DNA from: Janthinobacterium lividum
Lineage (GTDB): Bacteria > Pseudomonadota > Gammaproteobacteria > Burkholderiales > Burkholderiaceae_D
Assembly (NCBI RefSeq): GCF_034424625.1
Contig: NZ_CP139977.1
Location: 186,001 to 250,000 of the forward strand
Length of the DNA stretch: 64,000 nt
Direction of reading: 5' to 3'
The translations under genes and the position numbers were made by a program. Positions 33,601 through 42,157 of the stretch are shown one piece after another (the stretch's first letter is position 1; every line of letters starts with the position of its first letter). Below the pieces are notes generated by a model. The model saw only the letters and a program-made list of their open reading frames with translations, searched no databases and was not told the origin of the DNA.

Positions 33601-36600
33601 TTCGATTCTCGCGGACCGACCATGACCGTCGACACAGCCTGCTCGTCCGCGAGCAGCGCGATCTTCGCCGCCTGTCATAGTCTTGCCGACGGCGGTGCCG
33701 AACTGGCCGTCGCCGGTTCGGTCAACATGATGATCACTCCCACGCTGAGCGTTGCCTACGCCAAGGCGGGCATGCTCTCGCCCGACGGCCTGTGCAAGAC
33801 GTTTGACAGCACCGCGAATGGCTACGTGCGCAGCGAAGGCGGCGCGGTGCTGCTGCTCAAACGTCTGGACGACGCCCTGCGCGACGGAGACCACATCCAT
33901 GCCGTGATCAAGTCTGTGGCACTGATGCAGGATGGCCGCACCAACGGCTTGACCGCACCGAATGGACAGGCACAAGTCGACGTCATCCGTCGTGCGCTGA
34001 CGCTGGCCGATCGCACCGCAGTCGAAGTCGACTTTGTCGAGGCACACGGCACCGGCACCTATCTTGGCGACCCGGTCGAAATGCAAGCGCTGCGTAAGGT
34101 GTACTGTGATGATATCCCGCGAGCGGCGCCGCTGTGTGTGGGGTCAGTGAAAACCAATCTGGGCCACACCGAGGCAGTCTCGGGTATGGCCGGAATCCTC
34201 AAGGTGGTGCTGGCACTGCGTCATGAGAGCATTCCCGCCCACCTGCATCTCGAGCAGCTCAATGAATTTTTGAAGCTGACGGATGGCAGCATCGAGGTTC
34301 CACGCCATGCGCGCCCGTGGAAGGCGGTGCCGGGCCGCCCACGATTGGCAGGGGTGAGTTCGTTCGGCTTCAGTGGCAGCAATACGCACATGCTGATCGA
34401 GGAGTTCGCTTCGCCGCAGGTTAGCGCGGGCGCTTCCGGCGGCTTGCTTCCTGCCGTAGTGTCGGCCAAATCGCGCCAATCCCTGCGCAACAACCTGACG
34501 GCGCTTGCGCGCTATGTGGAGAGCCAGGGCGAGGGGCTCGACCTGGCAGCCCTGTCCAGAACCTTAACGCGCGGTCGTGCCCAGCACACGTTCCGAGTGG
34601 CATTTCCTTTTGGTAGCAAGGAGCAATTGCAGGCCAGGCTGAGCCAAGCCATGCGCGACGATGGTAACCCTGATGCCGGCCGCAAGCCGCGCATCGCCTT
34701 CATGTTTACTGGCCAGGGTGCGCAATACCACGGCATGGCGCGTCGGTTGACGGAGTCCAGCCCGAGTTTCCGCCGTCACCTCGAGCACTGTGCCGCGCGG
34801 GTGCGCGAGCACGCGGGATTTGATTTGTTCGACGTGATGTGGGGTGTCGATCGCGCCAGCATCGATCAAACCCGGTATACCCAGGTCGCGCTGTTCTGCG
34901 TCGGTTACAGCCTGGCAGAAATGCTGCGCGAGGCGGGCATCGTGGCCGAGGTGGTCATGGGCCATAGCGTCGGAGAATTCGCGGCCGCTTGTTATGCCGG
35001 TGCGATGAGCCTGGACGCAGGGATCTCCCTGCTTTGCCATCGCGGTGCACTGATGCATGAACAGACACGGGGCGGCAGCATGGTTGCACTACTGGCTCCC
35101 CGGACCGAGGTCGAGGACCTGCTACGCGGGTACGACCAGGTCACCATCGCCGCCATGAACGGTCCCCGCAGTCAGGTGATCGCCGGTGATCCGGGGCAAG
35201 TGGCCGACATTGTGCGGCATGCCGAACAGCGCAACATTCCTGCCATCGCATTACCGGTCGAGCGCGCTTTCCACTCACCGCTGATGGCACCGATCCTGTC
35301 GCAGTTCCAACACCTGGCGGATAGGCTGGACTATGCGGCTCCCGGCCTTGACTTGATCTCGAACGTCACTGGTGAGGTATGGTCGCAATCACTGACTGGG
35401 CAGTACTGGACCGATCACATCGGTTCGCCAGTGCGCTTTGAACAGTCGGTGCGTACTTTGTTGGCGCGCGGTGTCGATATGGTGGTGGAGATTGGCCCGC
35501 GGCCGGTACTCACTGGAATGGCGATGGCGGTGACCCAGGACACCAGCGTGCGCTGGCTGCCTAGCCTGCTTGATGCGAACAGCCATGGTTTGGCCGCCCT
35601 GTATACGCAGGCCAGCCAGTTCGGCGTGGACGTGGATTGGCGCTGCTATCCGCACCAGTCCGTATCAATGCTGCCGGACCTGCCGCGCTATCAATTTGAC
35701 AGGGTCGCCCACTGGATCGGGCCGGCGGCGAATGAGGTACCGCCCAAACAGGTGCCTTCAGTGCCGCAGACCGACCCGGAACAGATGCAAGCGCTGGCGG
35801 TGGCGAACTTCGTGCAGCGCCTTGATCCTGTCAGCGACGCTGCATTGTGGGCACATGTCATCGTGCGCCAGAGCGTATTCCCCGCCGGCGGTTATGTGGC
35901 GCTGGCTATCGAGGCGGGCCTACGTCTGTTCAAGCGCTCGCGCGGCGTGGTTTTGCACCAGTTGCGCCTGGAGCGGATACTTTGGCTGGAGCAAGGGCAG
36001 GCCTATCGGATGGAAGTGAGTGCCTTGCCGACATCTTCCTCGGCATTGACATTGCAGTTGCGCGCCAGACCGGAGTCCGGTGGTAAGTGGACGCCCTACG
36101 CGCAAGCGGTGGTCGAGGCGTTGGATGATATTTCCCCCGATGGCGGCGGGATGCTAGCGCCCGACAGTATTGGCGGCAGCATGGTATTCCATGGTGATGA
36201 TTTCTACACAAGACTGGCCGCGCTTGGCTATGGTTATCTGCCGCCGTTTCAGGGCCTGCACGCGGTACGTCGCGTCGGCGATAGCGTCATTGCGGAGCTA
36301 CGCTTCAAGGATGACGCTCCGGCCACGGGATTCGCAGCGACGCCATGGGGATTGGATGGGTGTTTCCAGACGGTTCTGGCAGTGCTGCTCGAAGAGTTGG
36401 AAGCCGATGGCGAACGCATGATATTGCCTGTCGCGATGGCGCGATTGGCCTGGTACGCGCCGCTCACGAACGCATTGCGCGTGACTTGCCGGTGCCGTGC
36501 GACAGACTCAGGCTTCGACGCGGATCTGCGTATCTACGATGCCAACGGCACACTGTGTATCGAAATCGACGGCCTGGCCTGCGCCTGGGTGCGGCGCCGC

Positions 36601-38511
36601 AACCTCGATCCGGGCTCCGCTGATGCCAGCACGCCACCGATCTATGCGCCGATTTGGCGCGAGTACACGGAGCCGGTCGCCCTGGCGGGTGGCACTGGCG
36701 GATCGTGGCTGATCCTGTGCGACGAGCGCGGTATGGGCGCGGCGTTAGCCGAGACCATCATAGAAAACGGTGGGCAGGTGGCACAGGTCTTGCTGGCCGA
36801 CTTGCCTGCTGACGCTTCAGCGGAGGCGGTCCTGGCCGACTTGTTGGCGCACCATGCGGACAGCAGCACAGAGCCGATCGGCCTGATCCATGCCTGGCCC
36901 ATCGATATTGATGTCCAGGCGGGGGCCGCGGCGCGTCGGCGCGCACTTGATCTGGTTGTCACGAAGTTCCTTGCGGCGCTACCTGACGGGCGTTTGAATC
37001 GCGCCATCATGTTGACATGTATGGCGCAGCCGGTACGCCAGTCCGACCTGGTCGTACAAGAAGACGCCGCCAGCCTGTGGGGCCTGGTCAGTGCATTGCA
37101 GGCTGAGGCCTCGGGCCATATGGTGACGCTGATCGACCTGGAGGAGGTGCCTCCGGGTGCGGCGGGGAGGAGGCTGGCCACATATATCTTGCAAACCCCG
37201 GCGCGTGCCTTCGATGTGGACGCGGCGGGATGGCCCGAGCATTTCGCGTTACGTGACGAGCGGTGGTATGTGCGCCAGTTGGCACCGGTCAAGACCGTGG
37301 TACCGGCGCGTGTTGCTGGTGATGGCTGTTATATCGTTTCCGGCGGTTTGGGCGGCATCGGTCGGCTGGTTGCAGAATTTCTGCATGCTCAGGGCGCAGC
37401 TCGCGTGTTGCTGCTGGGGCGCCATGTGCCTGCCGTGGCACCGGCCTGGGTGCAGGCCCTGAACCGTCGCCGTGATTGTGTGGAGGTGGTTGTTTGCGAT
37501 ATTACCGATCGCGCCCAGGTAGCGGAGATGCTTGGGAAGGCCACACGCGGTCTGACGATCCGCGGCATCGTGCACGCGGCCGGCGTCATCGACGATGCCT
37601 TGCTGGCCGCCCAGGACTCAGGGAGGATGCAGAAGGTGTATGCGCCCAAAGTGGACGGTGCCCGACATCTGCTCGAGAGTGTTGCGGGCGACACCTTGGA
37701 CTTTGCATGGCTGTTTTCATCGCTGGTCGGCCTGTATGGCGGCTCGGGACAGGCCAATTACGCGGCGGCGAACGCCGCGCTCGACGGCTACGCACACTGG
37801 ATGCGCAGCCGGGGCGTGCGTGCTATGTCAATCAACTGGGGACCTTGGCGTGACACTGGCATGGCCGCCCGGCTGGCACGACCGGAAGGCATCATGGGCC
37901 GCATGTTCACCGATGCGCTGAAGCCGGAGGATAGCGCCGTACTGTTCGGTGCCCTGCTCGCGGTGGACGCGGCGCAGTGTTGCGTGACGCCGTGGCGCCA
38001 GGATCTGATCGCGTCCGCCATGCGCCTGCCGTACTTGCTGCACACGCTGCGAGACCCCGGCGGGAAAGCATATGCGCCACCACATTTGGCGGATCTGCTG
38101 ACAGGTGCGTTAGGAGATGAGCGCAAGCTGCGGACGCGCGTCTTCGTGGCCGGCCAGATCGCGCGAATCACTGGACTAACGGCGGCGGCGATCGATCCAT
38201 CGGTGCCGTTGAGCACGCTTGGCATGGATTCGCTGATGAGCTTGGATTTGCAACGTGCCCTGTCGACTGGTCTCGGCAAGCCACTGGCCGAAACCTTGTT
38301 GTTCGACCACCCCACGCTTGATGCGTTAGTGGCACATGTGCTGGCACAGGCCGGGCCGGTCTTCGGTGGCGATGTTGGCACGGCGGACGTTGCGTATGCC
38401 GATTCGACGAGCAAGTTGCACGTGGCGATGGACCTGGAACTGGCGGAAATCGAAAACCTGCCTGACGAAGATCTCGGGGCGTTGCTTGGGAAGGAGTTTG
38501 TCAATGAATAA
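30661..38511 (+). CDS. Type I PKS 1: MT-GNAT-ACP loading unit plus KS-AT-DH-KR-ACP
   Basis: The product is 2616 aa from ATG 30661, with GGGGG about 8 nt upstream. Residues 1-500: methyltransferase with SAM motif IIDMGCGDGA (about 278) and VRSFLDHDRP (about 365), as in AprA MT1 and SxtA. Residues 503-705: GNAT-like decarboxylase with GITRC and FHCSHGA. ACP Ser in GLDSMG (749). Module 1: KS with DTACSSAS (993), HGTGT (1128) and KTNLGH; AT with FTGQGAQ (1347), GHSVGE (1434) and AFHSP (1536, malonyl-like); DH with HVIVRQSVFP (1731), where the usual Gly of HxxxGxxxxP is Arg, and LDGCFQ (1898); KR with SGGLGGIG (2227), VIDDAL (B-type-like) and SSLVG (2354); ACP GMDSLM (2522). The loading unit probably makes an acetyl, propionyl or branched starter from malonyl. 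Its stop overlaps the next start. Confidence 0.95.
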   Translation: MLEVVNTYLHGYMAMPMLGVCRDLGIFSAMEKGPVSVRQISDDLSANAGYCGLVFRALHALGCIESTDREVYTLSERFRRGWNVPALIEDIYRIDFGAYLWNGAEVERLDHWLIASARGWNTSDTELGNLMDGAIMVPLLLALAQKGIGQESSSSGALAPHVHLHVQPQLQAYLAAKDMLEHGASFTLNERGLYLCERALTMASTASYRPMLLGLRELLCGDPSRVLGRDADGHETHVDRTLNVIGSGFQHNKYFKDLAELVVAIFDSEPLEEQPRYIIDMGCGDGALLKTLYSAIAEHSLRGRHLEKYPLLLIGADFNEKSLQAAARTLDGLPHLVLKGDIAKPQTLLDDLKAHGVTDADAMLHVRSFLDHDRPLHVQPDVADAHPRDDLIYVNAAGDRIGSVAITRDLREHLARWSGILGRHGLILLEVFSLPVDLTREYFSQTECFHFDFYHAMSRQALVGAGTFHQALASAGLYPNRESLVRYPSTMPFSRIVLQHVQSKPFAVRPLRLDDVPDLLAIDRACWPENLRLTVGEIERRHAMFPEGQFVVEYEQRVVGVLYTQRIDDLERILASQYTDYLNAHVDQGHYWQLLGLSMHPDYQSLALGDQLLEHVLDMAALTAGVEAVYGITRCLSFRAQSESMANYVQRKDEQGLPVDPLPRFHCSHGATIEQIVPGARPEDIENDGAGVLIRYDLATRLRGSRGGGSVAPVGECREGTLETVARAVRRVMKTPEDFATDRPLKELGLDSMGLMELRLLLNQAFGIEFDPAYFFNYTTAKAIAGFIAGLGKAADVGVPVTEASQTESGAAPTDPAHCAASDIAIVGMALRFPGGIDTPEAFWQLLADQGCVITRRPSERWREYRSELDGLDVQYQHIHQGGFLDNIDQFDAAFFHITPLEAQALDPQQRLLLELAWEAMEHAGIDPHGLAGQPVGIFLGANSHDYETLTIRQRALGNLDAHFAVGNALATAAGRLAYFFDSRGPTMTVDTACSSASSAIFAACHSLADGGAELAVAGSVNMMITPTLSVAYAKAGMLSPDGLCKTFDSTANGYVRSEGGAVLLLKRLDDALRDGDHIHAVIKSVALMQDGRTNGLTAPNGQAQVDVIRRALTLADRTAVEVDFVEAHGTGTYLGDPVEMQALRKVYCDDIPRAAPLCVGSVKTNLGHTEAVSGMAGILKVVLALRHESIPAHLHLEQLNEFLKLTDGSIEVPRHARPWKAVPGRPRLAGVSSFGFSGSNTHMLIEEFASPQVSAGASGGLLPAVVSAKSRQSLRNNLTALARYVESQGEGLDLAALSRTLTRGRAQHTFRVAFPFGSKEQLQARLSQAMRDDGNPDAGRKPRIAFMFTGQGAQYHGMARRLTESSPSFRRHLEHCAARVREHAGFDLFDVMWGVDRASIDQTRYTQVALFCVGYSLAEMLREAGIVAEVVMGHSVGEFAAACYAGAMSLDAGISLLCHRGALMHEQTRGGSMVALLAPRTEVEDLLRGYDQVTIAAMNGPRSQVIAGDPGQVADIVRHAEQRNIPAIALPVERAFHSPLMAPILSQFQHLADRLDYAAPGLDLISNVTGEVWSQSLTGQYWTDHIGSPVRFEQSVRTLLARGVDMVVEIGPRPVLTGMAMAVTQDTSVRWLPSLLDANSHGLAALYTQASQFGVDVDWRCYPHQSVSMLPDLPRYQFDRVAHWIGPAANEVPPKQVPSVPQTDPEQMQALAVANFVQRLDPVSDAALWAHVIVRQSVFPAGGYVALAIEAGLRLFKRSRGVVLHQLRLERILWLEQGQAYRMEVSALPTSSSALTLQLRARPESGGKWTPYAQAVVEALDDISPDGGGMLAPDSIGGSMVFHGDDFYTRLAALGYGYLPPFQGLHAVRRVGDSVIAELRFKDDAPATGFAATPWGLDGCFQTVLAVLLEELEADGERMILPVAMARLAWYAPLTNALRVTCRCRATDSGFDADLRIYDANGTLCIEIDGLACAWVRRRNLDPGSADASTPPIYAPIWREYTEPVALAGGTGGSWLILCDERGMGAALAETIIENGGQVAQVLLADLPADASAEAVLADLLAHHADSSTEPIGLIHAWPIDIDVQAGAAARRRALDLVVTKFLAALPDGRLNRAIMLTCMAQPVRQSDLVVQEDAASLWGLVSALQAEASGHMVTLIDLEEVPPGAAGRRLATYILQTPARAFDVDAAGWPEHFALRDERWYVRQLAPVKTVVPARVAGDGCYIVSGGLGGIGRLVAEFLHAQGAARVLLLGRHVPAVAPAWVQALNRRRDCVEVVVCDITDRAQVAEMLGKATRGLTIRGIVHAAGVIDDALLAAQDSGRMQKVYAPKVDGARHLLESVAGDTLDFAWLFSSLVGLYGGSGQANYAAANAALDGYAHWMRSRGVRAMSINWGPWRDTGMAARLARPEGIMGRMFTDALKPEDSAVLFGALLAVDAAQCCVTPWRQDLIASAMRLPYLLHTLRDPGGKAYAPPHLADLLTGALGDERKLRTRVFVAGQIARITGLTAAAIDPSVPLSTLGMDSLMSLDLQRALSTGLGKPLAETLLFDHPTLDALVAHVLAQAGPVFGGDVGTADVAYADSTSKLHVAMDLELAEIENLPDEDLGALLGKEFVNE

Positions 38512-41500
38512 GGCAAGCTTGCCGACGGATTGGCAGGGAGAGTACCTGCAACGCCTCTCAAAGCTATCGAAAAATCAGCTGATGGCGCTGGCTATTAAGC
38601 TTAAGCAGTCGAACTATGATGCGGCCAACAACCAGCCGGCGGCGGCCGACGACCCGGTGGTCATCGTCGGTGTCGGTTGCCGCTTTCCGGGTGGCGTGGT
38701 CGATACGGCTGGCTATTGGGACTTATTGCGCAACGCGCGCAGTGGTATCGCAGACATGCGCGACGAACGCTGGAACATGGCCGCGTACTTCGATGAAGAT
38801 CCGGAAGCCGCAGGGAAAATCCATACCCGGTCGCTGGGCTTGCTTGATCAGATCGACGGGTTCGATGCCGATTTCTTTGTCATTTCGCCGCGCGAAGCCG
38901 AATCGATGGATCCACAACAGCGGCTGCTGCTCGAAGTGGCATGGGAAGCGATCGAAAACAGTGGTCATGCCAGCGGGGAACTCGAAGCGCGTGCCGTCGG
39001 GGTGTTTATCGGCATGATGAACAAGGATTACCTGCACCTGAATGCGCCGGACATCATCGGTTCCGATGCCAGGCACTCACCGTATTATGCATCGGGCGAG
39101 GCATTTAGCGTCGGTGCCGGGCGACTGGCCTACTTCCTTGGCCTGCGGGGTCCTTGCATGACGGTGGACACGGCGTGCTCTTCGTCGCTGGTGAGCGTGC
39201 ACCTGGCCTGCCAAAGCCTGCTGAAGGACGAGTGCGAAGTGGCTCTGGCCGGCGGCAGCTCGATGATCCTGTCGCCCGAAGCCTCGATCGTCAGTTCGAA
39301 TGCACGCATGTTGTCGCCGACCGGCCAATGCTGGACCTTCGACGAACGCGCAGACGGGTATGTGCGAAGCGAAGGGTGTGCGATCGTGGTGCTCAAACGG
39401 CTTTCGCGTGCGCTGGCAGATGGCGATCCCATCCTGGCTGCCATCGCCGGCACAGCGGTCAATCACGATGGCCGCAGTCAGGGCCTGACTGCGCCGAGCA
39501 CCGCAGCGCAGATCGCTCTGATGCGCGACGCATTAAAAAGCGCCAGGGTGGACGCTGCACAAGTGAGTTATATCGAAGCGCACGGCACCGGAACGCCTTT
39601 GGGTGACCCGATCGAGATGAATTCGATCCAGACGGTATACGGGGAGCAGCGTAGCAGCGCGGCACCTTTGATGGTCGGTTCGGTGAAGCCGCTGATTGGA
39701 CATTCCGAGGGGTGCGCGGGTATCGCCGGGCTGATCAAGCTGGCCTTGTGCGTGTCCGAGAACTCCATCGTCCCTCAAAGAAATTTCTCGCGTCTCAATC
39801 CCTACATCCGATTGCGTGACGGTGTCCAGATTGCCCAGGACTACCAGCCTTGGCGTGGAGCAGGTAGGAGCCGCTACGGGGCGGTCAATTCGTTCGGGTT
39901 CAGCGGCACAAACGCGCATGCGATTGTGCGCAATGTCGAATCGGCCGTTCCGGTGGCATCGACATGGCGTGGCCCGCGCTTGCTTACCATATCGGCCAAC
40001 AGTCGAGGCGCCTTAGGCGACTTGCTGCTTCGCTACCGTGATTATCTACAGCAACCGCTTGAGCTTGATGCGCTCGCCTACACGAGTCAGGTCGGCCGCA
40101 ATCATTTCAAGGAACGCGTGGCATTGGTCGCTGACAATGTCGACGGTTTGCGTGCGGCGCTGGACGCCGCCGTCTCAGGAGCCGAGCTTTTGCCCGGCTG
40201 CTTACGCGGGCAGGAACGGGCATGGGAGGGGATCGCGCTGATCTTTGGTGCGTTGGGCGCTCAGGCAGTACCCTTGGCAGAACGGTTGGCACGCTCCAGT
40301 TCGGCGTTCGCCGGCCAATTCAAGACGTTGATGGCCCAGGTGCCGGCCGGCGTGGCTGCGCTCGGTAACGAGCCATCGTCCTATCTGGCGAACTACGCAA
40401 TTTACCAAACCTTGCTCGCAGCCGGTGTTCGACCGACCGCGGTCGCGGGCCTGGATTTTGTCGGCAAGCTCGTCGCCGCCACTGCGGCGGGCATGGTGAG
40501 CATTGAGCAAGCGTTGACCTATCTGGCGGCAGACACGGCACGCGCCGGTCTGCCAGGTGACTGGCGCTTGTCGCAGCCGCACTTGAGCCTGGTCGATGCG
40601 GGCAGCGGCGAGAGTCGGATCAATCTCTTCGCTGACCCGGCGACGCGTGAGGCGTGGTTACAGGAACCCACTCCAATGTCGCTGTTGGCGGGTACCGCGC
40701 ACCAGAGCTGGCTGCGTCTGGCGATTGGTAATGCCGGCCCGGCCGAAGTCGCGGAATCGGGATGCTTGTCTTTGTTTAACGATAACTCGGAAAACGCATG
40801 GGACGACACTCTCGCGGCGTTGTATGCGGCCGGATTGAAATTGGACTGGGCGGCGTTGTATGGCTCGGTTCGTCCCAAGCGGCTGGTACTGCCGACCTAT
40901 GCCTTCCAGCGTCGGCGATACTGGCCGCGTAACGCGAAAGTGGAGCAGCTGAGCGCAGCCACGGCCGATGCGCGCCGTTGCTACGTCCCGCAATGGCAAG
41001 AGTCTGCCGTCGATGCCATGCGTCCCTTGCCAGCAGCCCGCCGGCGGGTTGTACTGACCGATGCTGCCGTACTAGCCGGCGAAATCGTCATGCCCGAGGG
41101 GGTGCAATGGCGGCACTTGCCTACGGGATGGCACGCTCCAGCCGTGATCGGGCGTGTGCTGGCCGATGTCACGCTGGGCCTGGATTATCCAGGACAGCCG
41201 TTGGATGTACTGGTCTGGCTGGCACCACCAGCACAGCTGGATGCAGCGTGGAGCGGTGACCCCGTCCTGCAAGAGGCAATTGCGATGCATGCCGAGACCA
41301 CGGTGCAAGCCTTGCTGCATGTCACCCAGGCATTGCTCAAAATCGACACCGCGGTCGATCTACGGCTGGGTTTTGTCACGGAAGGCGTGGAAAGCGTCAT
41401 CAGCGACTCAGCATTTAATCTGGCCGATGGACTGGTCGACGGTTTCGTGCAGGCACTTGGCATGGAGCAGCCGCAATGGCGCCCGTGGAGCATCGATCTG

Positions 41501-42094
41501 AGCCCGGTGATTGGCCTGGCGGAGCAGTGCGCGCAGATCGTGACGGCCTTGCGCGCCGATGATCAGGAAAATCATGTAGCTTTCCGGCAAGGGCGGCGCT
41601 ATGTTCGGCGGCTGGTCGCTGGTGAAACGGGCGAGCGGGAGAACGTCCGCGTCCGCGGCGATCGCGCCTATCTGATTAGTGGTGGTCTGGGCGGGATTGG
41701 CCAGGAGGTCGCTCGTTGGCTGGCGCGCAAGGGTGCCGGCCAAGTATTGCTGCTATCGCGTCGCGACGACGAAGACGCAGTGGTGGCCGGGATGCTGGCC
41801 GCGCTGGTCGGCGAGGGTGTGCCGGCCACGCTGGTGTGCGCGGACGTGACGGACTATGCGGCTATCCGCGCGCGGCTGCTGGATGCCGCCCGGCTTCCGC
41901 TGGGTGGGATTTTCCATGCCGCGGGCGTACTCGACGATGCGCCACTGCAAAATCTCAGCCTAGCCCATTTTCAGCGTGTAATGCGGGCAAAGGTGTCCGG
42001 CTCGCTTAACCTGCATCGCTTGGCGCAAGGTACGGACATCGAACTGTTCGTACTGTTTTCCTCGATCGCCAGCCTGATTGGGTCGGCAGGGTAG
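38504..42094 (+). CDS. Type I PKS 2, part before the amber codon: KS-AT0-KR
   Basis: ATG 38504 has AAGGAG 7 nt upstream and overlaps the stop of PKS 1 by eight bases. A short helical docking segment (residues 1-45) precedes KS with DTACSSSL (222), HGTGT (361) and KPLIGH. Next comes an AT remnant (about 485-795): IFGALGAQAVPLAERL replaces the FTGQG region and VAGLDFVGKLVAAT replaces GHSxGE, so the catalytic Ser is gone, although the post-AT linker PTYAFQRRRYWP remains. The KR starts with SGGLGGIG (1058) and has VLDDAPL (B-type) and FSSIAS, and then meets TAG at codon 1197 within the catalytic loop. Alone this product would lack the KR Tyr, the ACP and the next module. Confidence 0.9.
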   Translation: MNKASLPTDWQGEYLQRLSKLSKNQLMALAIKLKQSNYDAANNQPAAADDPVVIVGVGCRFPGGVVDTAGYWDLLRNARSGIADMRDERWNMAAYFDEDPEAAGKIHTRSLGLLDQIDGFDADFFVISPREAESMDPQQRLLLEVAWEAIENSGHASGELEARAVGVFIGMMNKDYLHLNAPDIIGSDARHSPYYASGEAFSVGAGRLAYFLGLRGPCMTVDTACSSSLVSVHLACQSLLKDECEVALAGGSSMILSPEASIVSSNARMLSPTGQCWTFDERADGYVRSEGCAIVVLKRLSRALADGDPILAAIAGTAVNHDGRSQGLTAPSTAAQIALMRDALKSARVDAAQVSYIEAHGTGTPLGDPIEMNSIQTVYGEQRSSAAPLMVGSVKPLIGHSEGCAGIAGLIKLALCVSENSIVPQRNFSRLNPYIRLRDGVQIAQDYQPWRGAGRSRYGAVNSFGFSGTNAHAIVRNVESAVPVASTWRGPRLLTISANSRGALGDLLLRYRDYLQQPLELDALAYTSQVGRNHFKERVALVADNVDGLRAALDAAVSGAELLPGCLRGQERAWEGIALIFGALGAQAVPLAERLARSSSAFAGQFKTLMAQVPAGVAALGNEPSSYLANYAIYQTLLAAGVRPTAVAGLDFVGKLVAATAAGMVSIEQALTYLAADTARAGLPGDWRLSQPHLSLVDAGSGESRINLFADPATREAWLQEPTPMSLLAGTAHQSWLRLAIGNAGPAEVAESGCLSLFNDNSENAWDDTLAALYAAGLKLDWAALYGSVRPKRLVLPTYAFQRRRYWPRNAKVEQLSAATADARRCYVPQWQESAVDAMRPLPAARRRVVLTDAAVLAGEIVMPEGVQWRHLPTGWHAPAVIGRVLADVTLGLDYPGQPLDVLVWLAPPAQLDAAWSGDPVLQEAIAMHAETTVQALLHVTQALLKIDTAVDLRLGFVTEGVESVISDSAFNLADGLVDGFVQALGMEQPQWRPWSIDLSPVIGLAEQCAQIVTALRADDQENHVAFRQGRRYVRRLVAGETGERENVRVRGDRAYLISGGLGGIGQEVARWLARKGAGQVLLLSRRDDEDAVVAGMLAALVGEGVPATLVCADVTDYAAIRARLLDAARLPLGGIFHAAGVLDDAPLQNLSLAHFQRVMRAKVSGSLNLHRLAQGTDIELFVLFSSIASLIGSAG
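42092..42094 (+). other. In-frame amber codon inside the PKS 2 KR domain
   Basis: The frame reads GSAG-stop-ANYASANGF. Functional KR domains have Gln here (GxxGQANYAAAN), so a single C-to-T change (CAG to TAG) explains it. The same frame then stays open for 980 codons with normal KR, ACP and KS motifs. The active-site Tyr lies three codons after the stop. Confidence 0.9.
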
Positions 42095-42157
42095 GCCAAT
42101 TATGCTAGCGCCAATGGTTTCGTCGCCGCGCTTGGGCGTGCGCGCCACGCACAAGGT

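Noticed and set aside
32941..34086. Long minus-strand frame (381 codons) opposite PKS 1
   Set aside because: It mirrors the high-G+C KS coding sequence, has no ribosome-binding site and no recognisable domain; the + strand shows clear KS motifs over the same bases.
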